Below, piece by piece: positions 58,499 to 64,000 of a DNA stretch of 64,000 bases. Under the pieces are notes generated by a model. That model ran no database searches and had not been told where the DNA came from. It saw nothing but the letters and a program-made list of their open reading frames with translations. This stretch comes from Clostridia bacterium (GTDB taxonomy: Bacteria; Bacillota; Clostridia; Christensenellales; Aristaeellaceae). How positions within the stretch are numbered: position 1 is the first letter of the stretch; every line of letters starts with the position of its first letter. The position numbers were made by a program, and so were the translations under genes. The stretch is taken from positions 1 to 64,000 of the forward strand of contig JAFRHH010000066.1 of assembly GCA_017433405.1 (NCBI GenBank). The letters run 5' to 3'.

Positions 58499-59254
58499 TC
58501 ACAGACTGATCTCCAGCGCCACCGGGCAGTGATCCGAGCCCAGGATTTCCGTATGGATCTCCGCGCCCCTCAGCTGTCCGGCCAGCCGCTCGGACACGAT
58601 GAAATAGTCAATTCTCCACCCCGCGTTATGCTCCCGGGCCCGGAACCGGTAGCTCCACCAGCTGTAGATCTCCCGCCGGTCCGGATAGAAGTACCGGAAG
58701 GTGTCGATAAAGCCGCTTTGCAGCAGCTGATCCATTTTCCCCCGCTCCTCCGGCGTAAAGCCCGCGTTATGCACATTGGCCTTCGGATTTTTCAGATCGA
58801 TCTCCGTATGCGCGACATTCAGGTCGCCGCAGAAGATCACCGGCTTTTCCGCGTCGAGCTTCTTCAGATAACCCAGGAAGGCATCCTCCCACGCCATCCG
58901 GAAGTCCAGCCGGGCCAGGGTCTGCTGAGCGTTGGGGGTATAGACCGTCAGGAAATAGCATTCCGGGAATTCCAGGGTGATCACCCGGCCCTCGTGGTCA
59001 AAGGGCTCCTCCCCGATCCCGTACCGGACAGAGAGCGGCTCCCGCCGGCTGAAGACCGCCGTACCGGAATAGCCCTTCTTTTCCGCGTAATTCCAGTACT
59101 GGTGATATCCCGGCAGATCCATCTGAATCTGCCCCTCCTGCAGCTTGGTTTCCTGCAGGCAGAACAGATCCGCGTCCAGGGCGCGGAAGGCGTCCATAAA
59201 GCCCTTTCCCATCACCGCCCGCAGGCCGTTCACATTCCAGGAGATCATTTTCAT
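58499..59254 (-). CDS. xth: Exodeoxyribonuclease III
   Basis: 251 residues; ATG 59254 gives the usual MKMISWNVNGLRA start, ATG 59263 is a near alternative. All endonuclease/exonuclease/phosphatase motifs are present: WNVNG, CLQETKLQEGQ (metal Glu), GYSGTAVFSR, FCGDLNVAH (Asp, Asn), WRIDYFIVS and GSDHCPVAL (catalytic Asp-His). It repairs abasic sites and 3' ends. It is monocistronic, with the repeated leader element (copy B) 66 bases upstream. Confidence 0.95.
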   Translation of the reverse strand: MKMISWNVNGLRAVMGKGFMDAFRALDADLFCLQETKLQEGQIQMDLPGYHQYWNYAEKKGYSGTAVFSRREPLSVRYGIGEEPFDHEGRVITLEFPECYFLTVYTPNAQQTLARLDFRMAWEDAFLGYLKKLDAEKPVIFCGDLNVAHTEIDLKNPKANVHNAGFTPEERGKMDQLLQSGFIDTFRYFYPDRREIYSWWSYRFRAREHNAGWRIDYFIVSERLAGQLRGAEIHTEILGSDHCPVALEISL

Positions 59255-59319
59255 CGGTGTCATTCTCCTCCGGCTTTTTCATGCTCCTCTGTGCATGGTC
59301 ATTCACGTCCGCCATTCTG

Positions 59320-59373
59320 TCCGGATGACGATTTTGTAACCGCTTCGCTAACGCGTTTGCGGACAAAATCCGT
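59320..59373 (-). repeat. Leader element copy B (upstream of exonuclease III)
   Basis: On the minus strand: GACGGATTTTGTCCGCAAAC, GCGTTAGCGAAGCGG, TTACAAAATCGTCATCCGGA. The same outer arms GATTTTGT/ACAAAATC as copy A are kept; the changes are concentrated in the middle. Confidence 0.75.
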
Positions 59374-59404
59374 CTCAGTCTTCGACAGACTTCCCGTCCC
59401 GATC

Positions 59405-60211
59405 TTACCGGCCGTAGACGTAGAAGTCCACGCCCGCGTAGTACTGCCCGTCCAGATAGGCCTCGAAGGTATAATAGCCGGAAGGAATTTCCCCGAAATC
59501 CTCCTCGACCCGGTTCATGAATCCTTCGATCGCGAAATTCCAGTAGTAATAGCTGATCTTCGGCTGCATGGCGAAATTCTCGTCCAGGATCACCCGGCTC
59601 GAATAGCCCAGGGGCGTCTTCAGCGCCAGCGTCCAGGAATACCGCCGCTCCGACCGGAGCTGGGGAAAGTAGAACCGCAGCTGGAAGGTATCATGGATGC
59701 CGCCGTTTCCGAGATCGAAGGTCGTCCTGTCCATGGTCAGCTTCCGGTTGGTCAGCAGCTCGGAAAAGGTTCCGCTTGGCACCGTATAGTAAGCCGAGGC
59801 CTTCGCGGAGCCGTCGCTGACGGTGAACTCATACCGCTGGCCGGGAACCAGATGCTTGATCACCGCGCTGGTCCGGGTGTAGGACTCGCTCTCCCGCCAG
59901 CGGGAATTCCAGGATGGCATGGTATAGTTCACATAGAAGGGCCCGTTCCCAGAGGCGGACCAGGTCACCCGGACGTTTCCGTTCCTCAGGGACTCAAAAC
60001 GAATATTCGAAATCGCGGAGGTACTGGCGGAGGCGCTTCCCGAAGATGCGCTGCCCGAGGAGGCCGGCTTCCTTCCCCCGCAGTTGGAGCAGAAATTCCC
60101 CGTGCTGGAAAACCCGCAGACCGGACAGATCCAGGTCTCCGACACCGCGAAGGCCGCGGCGGCCATGAAGGTCAGCAGAACTGTCAGTACCAGGGCGGTG
60201 ATCCGTTTCAT
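59405..60211 (-). CDS. Secreted zinc-ribbon protein with fibronectin type III-like domain
   Basis: 268 residues from ATG 60211 behind AAGGAGAG; the longer frame to 60316 has no good site. The signal peptide MKRITALVLTVLLTFMAAAA is followed by one zinc ribbon (CPVCGFSSTGNFCSNCG) and a Ser/Ala linker. Next is an FN3-like domain of about 90 residues (NVRVTWSASGNGPFYVNYTM, LVPGQRYEFTVSDGSA) and a C-terminal beta domain of about 120 residues. A zinc ribbon right after a signal peptide is shared with the broken gene at 5068-5780, suggesting one secreted family. Role unknown, likely at the cell surface. Confidence 0.8.
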   Translation of the reverse strand: MKRITALVLTVLLTFMAAAAFAVSETWICPVCGFSSTGNFCSNCGGRKPASSGSASSGSASASTSAISNIRFESLRNGNVRVTWSASGNGPFYVNYTMPSWNSRWRESESYTRTSAVIKHLVPGQRYEFTVSDGSAKASAYYTVPSGTFSELLTNRKLTMDRTTFDLGNGGIHDTFQLRFYFPQLRSERRYSWTLALKTPLGYSSRVILDENFAMQPKISYYYWNFAIEGFMNRVEEDFGEIPSGYYTFEAYLDGQYYAGVDFYVYGR

Positions 60212-60314
60212 GGTGTGATCTCTCCTTTTCCCGTCGTCTCTCATGGTCTCTCTCGCTGTTTCCATGCCCCTTTTTTTCTGATTATACCATCCCCCGCCCG
60301 CGGAAACAACCATC

Positions 60315-60338
60315 AAAAAAGGCGCCCTTTCGGGCGCC
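60315..60338 (-). terminator. Terminator-like hairpin, minus orientation
   Basis: On the minus strand GGCGCCC-GAAA-GGGCGCC is followed by TTTTTT. It lies upstream of the zinc-ribbon gene and has no minus-strand gene before it within 1 kb, so it may be an attenuator for that gene or a stop for antisense transcription. Otherwise 60212-60535 holds only the promoter below. Confidence 0.55.
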
Positions 60339-60447
60339 TGATGCCGGCCCAGGTTTTATCCTCCTGACACCTGTTGATACGCGTCCACCGGAGGGATGGC
60401 AGTTGTTGAAAAGAAAAAAACCAGCTATGGAGAAAGGGCTTTCCTTA

Positions 60448-60456
60448 TGGTATAAT
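60448..60456 (+). promoter_or_regulatory. Extended -10 promoter of the alarmone synthetase gene
   Basis: ATGGTATAATT contains TGGTATAAT (60448-60456), an extended -10; no good -35 is present. The ATG is at 60536 with GGAGG before it. Confidence 0.5.
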
Positions 60457-60535
60457 TGCCTGAAAGAGTTTGCACCCTCACGCGGCGGAGCTGGAGTTGG
60501 AAGGAACGGACAGGTAGGTTTGGAGGATCAGGATA

Positions 60536-61279
60536 ATGGCGGACATCAAATGGAAAGATCGAGCGAACGAAATTTACACCGAAACGACACAGCCCGGGGA
60601 AGAGATGAACATCGATCAGCTTCTGGACCTGTTCCACACGGACTTTGACCCGATTTACAGCATGCTGATGGATTACCGGTGCGCGGTCATGGAGGTGGAA
60701 ACCAAATTCAACATTCTGAACAACCGGCTGTCGATCCAGGGGGAGCACAACCCGATCGAATCCATCAAGTCGAGGGTGAAATCGCTGGACAGCATCATCC
60801 GGAAGCTGGAGAAGAACAGGCTGCCGATCACGATTGAGTCTGTGGAACGCAATCTGCGGGATGTGGCCGGCGTACGGGTTATCTGCTCTTTTGCGGACGA
60901 TCTTTACCGGCTTGCGGACACTTTTATCGAGCAGGAGGATGTCACCCTGATCCAGCGCAAGGATTATATCCGGAATCCGAAGCCGAACGGCTACCGCAGC
61001 CTGCATCTGATTATCCAGACGCCGATCTACACGGAGAACGGAAAAAAGAATATGTTCGTTGAAGTGCAGATGCGAACCATCGCCATGGATTTCTGGGCGA
61101 GCCTGGAACATAAGCTGCGGTATAAAAAGAGTCTGAATCCGGAGACCGCCGGGCGGCTGGCCAGGGAGCTGGAGGTCTGCGCAGAGGAAAGCGCGAAGCT
61201 GGATGAAAAAATGCAGCAAATCCGAAATTTGATTCTGGAGAGCGCGGCCACATCCCACGCGGACAAATCCCTGCCATGA
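60536..61279 (+). CDS. Small alarmone synthetase (GTP pyrophosphokinase family)
   Basis: 247 residues, ATG 60536 behind GGAGG. RelA/SpoT synthetase domain: IKSRVKSLDSIIRKLEKNRL, RDVAGVRVICSFADDLYRLA, KPNGYRSLHLIIQTPIY, EVQMRTIAMDFWASLEHKLR. No HD hydrolase, TGS or ACT domain, so it is a single-function synthetase of the RelP/RelQ size. It transfers pyrophosphate from ATP to GDP or GTP. It is expressed from its own promoter, probably in response to stress. Confidence 0.93.
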   Translation: MADIKWKDRANEIYTETTQPGEEMNIDQLLDLFHTDFDPIYSMLMDYRCAVMEVETKFNILNNRLSIQGEHNPIESIKSRVKSLDSIIRKLEKNRLPITIESVERNLRDVAGVRVICSFADDLYRLADTFIEQEDVTLIQRKDYIRNPKPNGYRSLHLIIQTPIYTENGKKNMFVEVQMRTIAMDFWASLEHKLRYKKSLNPETAGRLARELEVCAEESAKLDEKMQQIRNLILESAATSHADKSLP

Positions 61280-61306
61280 TGGAAATGAACAGAAGGAGAC
61301 CGTTCC

Positions 61307-61420
61307 ATGCTCAGATCCGGCCTGTATGAACAGATCATCAGCCAATCCCTGTCCAGGGAACCGGCTTCTGTTCCGAACCAGATGACCGCGCTGACAGAAA
61401 CCTTCAAGCGACTCCTGTGA
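61307..61420 (+). CDS. Tiny ORF resembling the start of a helicase, possibly truncated
   Basis: A 37-codon frame, ATG 61307 behind AAGGAG, TGA at 61418-61420. It begins MLRSGLYEQIISQSLSREPA. GLYEQxIxQxL is the start of large DEAD/DEAH helicases of the DUF3427 kind, so this looks like the N-terminal stump of such a gene with the remainder deleted. It may still be translated. Confidence 0.4.
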   Translation: MLRSGLYEQIISQSLSREPASVPNQMTALTETFKRLL

Positions 61421-61442
61421 CAGCAAAGGAGACAGAGATTGA

Positions 61443-63209
61443 TTATTCCGCCGCCTGACAGACGGTATTCTTGCCCGCGGCCTTAGCCCTGTACAGCGCG
61501 GTATCCGCCCGGCCGACCAGCGGGTCGGCGCCTTCATCCGGCAGGGCCTGGGCTACGCCGAAGCTGGCGGATACCTTTCCGCATTTTTCGAACCGGAGCG
61601 TTTCGATTTCCCGCCTGACTTCCTCCGCAAAGGCAGCCGCCGCTTCCCGCGTCATTCCCGGAAGCATGAGCATGAATTCCTCTCCGCCCCAGCGCCCGTC
61701 GGACGCGTTGGCGTTCAGCCGCCGGATCGCCTCATGAATCAGCCCGGAGATCCGCATCAGCACCTCATCGCCCTCCTGGTGCCCATACAGATCATTAATC
61801 TTTTTGAAATCATCCAGATCGATCATGACCAGGCTGGTGGCGTTTTCACCGTCCGGTCTTTCCTTGTTTTTCTCCACCCGCTCCGTAATCCTTCGCTGAA
61901 TTTCACCCCGGTTATAGATCCTGGTCAGCTGATCCGTGATGGCCATCAGGGAAAGCGTGGCATTCGCTTCCATCACCTCGGCCGTGGCGGTATTGATAAA
62001 GTTGACCAGCCTGTTGACCATGGACATCGTGGATTCACTGTTCCGGGTTTCCTGCCGCGCCGGGGCGGGTTTCTGTTCCTTTCCAGCGCCTTCCCGCATT
62101 CCGGCGATCACCAGCGTCAGGTTGTGATGATCCATGCTGTTCTCCCAGCGGATCAGCTCTCCCGCGGTGCAGAAGCCGTACGTGGGCGCAATCTGGTGGA
62201 AGGGGGTGATTTCCCGGGTGGCTTCCGTACCGCCCCAGAAGGTTTTCCTGCCGAAGCAGTCAAAAACGGAAATTACGTCCGGCGCGAAGTCAGCGATAGT
62301 CCGGGCGCAGTTCATAACATCCTGCATGATCGTGTCCGGATCGCCATAGGTCACATGAAGGATGCTGCCCTCCGGAATCTGGGTGCTCATGGTCAGCGCC
62401 CCCTCCTGGTCGCAGGACAGGGCATGGCGCAGCAGCGTCCGGTTTTCATGCTCCACCGCGAAGGGAAACTCCAGCGCGTTATAGAAGATATGATCGTCGT
62501 TGGGAATCCGCAGATAATGCTGGTAAATCTGATAGGCCGGCTGTCCGTCCAGCTCGCGGAGGACAGGCCCGTCCACCCGCGTAACCTTCAGGGGATAGCC
62601 CAGCGGCTTCCATCCGCTGACATAAAGATACTGAACATGAATATCCGACCCGCCGATAAACGTCATCAGCACGCCCGCGGAATGGAGGGCCGTTCCCTTT
62701 TTGAACAGGAACGCCTTAAAATGATTGTCCCCGAAAGCACCGCCTCCCCAGACGGGGATTCCTTCCGGCACTTCCTCCTGGATGATCCGGCATACGTCCC
62801 TGATCGGAATGGTATCGATGGTGGTGATGACCTCGATGGCCTTCACCTTTTCAAGGCCCCGCAGCGTCTCCCGGAGCTTCTCCCGGAAGGAGGCCGTATC
62901 CCCGTTTTCCAGGGAAAAGAGTCCGGAGTGAATAAAGCTGTCCTGACGCTCAAGGATCATACAGGAAACCACGAGCTTCTCCGTGGTCACCCTGCCGTCA
63001 AGGATGCATCCGGAAGCAGACGCGCCGGCATACTCCACGTCCGGCATGATTTCGTCCAGGATCTCACAGGCAGCGGCCAGGTCGGCCGGATCCGCCCCAT
63101 CGGAGAACAGGTGGATGAACGCCGGCATGGAAGCACGCTGAGACTGCCATGCTGATACGGCAGCCCGAAACGCTTCTTTCCCGTGATAGGCCGTCTGAAA
63201 CTGCTTCAT
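61443..63209 (-). CDS. FIST-domain diguanylate cyclase
   Basis: 588 residues from ATG 63209 behind GAGGAG. Residues about 20-370 are FIST N and C sensory domains (HLFSDGADPADLAAACEILD, YAGASASGCILDG, GGGAFGDNHFKAFLFKKG, FDCFGRKTFWGGTEATREIT). A linker with a helical signalling region follows (MSMVNRLVNFINTATAEVME). Residues about 430-588 are a GGDEF domain with ITDQLTRIYNR, MIDLDDFKKINDLYGHQEGD and active site GGEEF (508-512). The inhibitory RxxD site is replaced (NASD), so feedback by c-di-GMP is probably lost. It should make c-di-GMP in response to a small ligand, amino acids being the usual proposal for FIST. Confidence 0.92.
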   Translation of the reverse strand: MKQFQTAYHGKEAFRAAVSAWQSQRASMPAFIHLFSDGADPADLAAACEILDEIMPDVEYAGASASGCILDGRVTTEKLVVSCMILERQDSFIHSGLFSLENGDTASFREKLRETLRGLEKVKAIEVITTIDTIPIRDVCRIIQEEVPEGIPVWGGGAFGDNHFKAFLFKKGTALHSAGVLMTFIGGSDIHVQYLYVSGWKPLGYPLKVTRVDGPVLRELDGQPAYQIYQHYLRIPNDDHIFYNALEFPFAVEHENRTLLRHALSCDQEGALTMSTQIPEGSILHVTYGDPDTIMQDVMNCARTIADFAPDVISVFDCFGRKTFWGGTEATREITPFHQIAPTYGFCTAGELIRWENSMDHHNLTLVIAGMREGAGKEQKPAPARQETRNSESTMSMVNRLVNFINTATAEVMEANATLSLMAITDQLTRIYNRGEIQRRITERVEKNKERPDGENATSLVMIDLDDFKKINDLYGHQEGDEVLMRISGLIHEAIRRLNANASDGRWGGEEFMLMLPGMTREAAAAFAEEVRREIETLRFEKCGKVSASFGVAQALPDEGADPLVGRADTALYRAKAAGKNTVCQAAE

Positions 63210-63393
63210 TCCGATTTACTCCTCTCATCAACTGATCCGTGAGGGAACAGGTCGCCTGTCGTCCTGAATCGCATCATTCAATTCCGATAACCGACAGATC
63301 TGAAGTTTTCCGGGCAGGATCATTCCGCCGGGGCCATCCCGCTTCCGAACCGGCCCCCTGAGACTTACAATAAAGAATACTGAGGTTATTCTA

Positions 63394-64000
63394 TCATACC
63401 TGCGGGGATTTGTCCATGCGGCAGCCGCGCAGAAACGCAGTGCTGATGAGCGCGTAAATCAGGTACGTAATCAGCGTTCCAAAGCAGACATCCGTCAGAA
63501 AATGATTGGTCATATGGATCCGGTTATAGCCGTAGATCAGGACAAACACACAGGCCAGGGCAAACGCCATCGCGTTCTTTCTGCCGCTGCGTTTTTTCAT
63601 TGCGTCGGTCAGCATTGGCAGGGAGAACATCATGCTCGCAATGGTCATATTGCCGCTGGGCCAGCTTTTGAAGTTATCATCGCTGCCCGCCAGATTTGGA
63701 ATCATCTGCCACCAATGGCGGAATTCGCTCCTCGGATCCTCCAGCGTGAGCAGATACCTGTACCTCGGGCGGGAGGCCACCTGCTTCAGCCAGGTGTTCA
63801 CATTGTCCGCGACGAGGCCCGCGACGAGAATGGCAGCCCCGACCGCGATCAGCCTGTCCGGATCCCTGTCGTCGACCAGGCGGATGACCACAAACGGTAC
63901 CCAGGCATACAGCACCGCCCAGAACAGCCAGCTGAGCACGGACAGCATTGCGGGGGACTCTCCGGCCGTGTATCCAAACAGCGCGCGAACCGCTTTCCCA
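63394..64000 (-). CDS. PAP2-family phosphatase (5' end beyond the window)
   Basis: The frame stays open to the window edge, with GKAVRALFGYTAGESPAMLS before the first in-frame ATG at 63948, so the gene continues outside. About six hydrophobic segments are visible. The PAP2 phosphatase signature is KQVASRPRYRY, SWPSGNMT and NRIHMTNHFLTDV. The middle motif has PSGN where the catalytic family has PSGH, and the last keeps R, H and D. The loss of the first His is expected to weaken or abolish phosphatase activity. It would act on lipid phosphates at the membrane. The spacer 63210-63393 has no gene. Confidence 0.8.
   Translation of the reverse strand, partial: GKAVRALFGYTAGESPAMLSVLSWLFWAVLYAWVPFVVIRLVDDRDPDRLIAVGAAILVAGLVADNVNTWLKQVASRPRYRYLLTLEDPRSEFRHWWQMIPNLAGSDDNFKSWPSGNMTIASMMFSLPMLTDAMKKRSGRKNAMAFALACVFVLIYGYNRIHMTNHFLTDVCFGTLITYLIYALISTAFLRGCRMDKSPQV

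Noticed and set aside
56064..58532. An 822-codon plus-strand frame opposite the deaminase fusion
   Set aside because: Antisense shadow of a GC-rich gene; no motifs, and composition rich in Pro, Arg and Gln.
1..64000. CRISPR array
   Set aside because: No regularly spaced direct repeats were seen; the only tandem repeat (47087-47135) has no spacers.
1..64000. rRNA genes or classical riboswitches
   Set aside because: No rRNA sequence or recognisable riboswitch core was found in leaders; the structured leaders noted do not match a class I know.

Overview
The window looks like chromosomal DNA of a low-to-mid GC Gram-positive anaerobe, most likely a Clostridia member from a gut or rumen lineage (inference). 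Supporting signs are strong AGGAGG-type ribosome sites, frequent GTG/TTG starts, Sec signal peptides of the MKKLL...ALA type, a tRNA with encoded CCA, two amino-acid ABC uptake systems and a MalR-type sugar operon. Base composition is a mosaic. About 5-19.7 kb, 24-26.4 kb and 29.3-33.7 kb are AT-richer and full of ATPases, toxin/antitoxin, Fic and gene remnants. About 20-23.7 kb, 26.4-29.3 kb and everything after about 35.9 kb are GC-richer and carry longer operons.

Layout. 0-1.4 kb: end of a sensor kinase and a complete IS5-type insertion sequence. 1.7-4.8 kb: amino-acid ABC transporter (ATPase with an extra GHKL-like domain, permease, divergent binding protein). 5-9.8 kb: broken zinc-ribbon secreted protein, VOC remnant, two unrelated P-loop ATPases with nuclease-like C-termini, HAD phosphatase. 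10-15.9 kb: LacI regulator, GH13 amylase and maltose-type ABC importer with two matching operators. 16-19.7 kb: small His/Cys membrane protein, an exported PLP decarboxylase homologue, YefM/RelE module, HNH remnant, Fic protein. 19.8-23.4 kb: asparagine synthetase remnant, exported 5'-nucleotidase, PdxA homologue. 23.5-23.8 kb: tRNA-Ala(CGC) with a duplicated 5' half and an array of hairpins. 23.9-29.3 kb: small phage-like genes, McrC relic, a methyltransferase-like gene facing away from a reverse transcriptase across a structured spacer. 29.5-35.7 kb: ECF sigma/anti-sigma pair, antitoxin relic, K+ channel, membrane protein, S41-type protease. 35.9-43.6 kb: a six-gene operon (exported hydrolase, HD phosphohydrolase, acyltransferase-carrier fusion, AMP ligase, MATE transporter with GHKL domain, exported phosphoglycerate mutase). 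43.8-50.3 kb: DUF5107/TPR protein, HTH/DUF6465-like protein, metallo-beta-lactamase lipoprotein, small zinc protein. 50.3-55.9 kb: second amino-acid ABC operon, MFS transporter, Gfo/Idh oxidoreductase. 55.9-64 kb: giant adenosine-deaminase-like fusion, exonuclease III, zinc-ribbon/FN3 protein, small alarmone synthetase, FIST-GGDEF cyclase, PAP2 protein running off the edge.

The most promising candidates for undescribed biology are the 35.9-43.6 kb operon, the two transporters fused to RsbW/GHKL-type ATP-binding domains, the divergent reverse transcriptase/methyltransferase locus, the 816-residue deaminase fusion, normally cytosolic enzymes carrying signal peptides, and a leader element repeated ahead of three unrelated genes. 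All homology statements come from motif reading; no database search was run.
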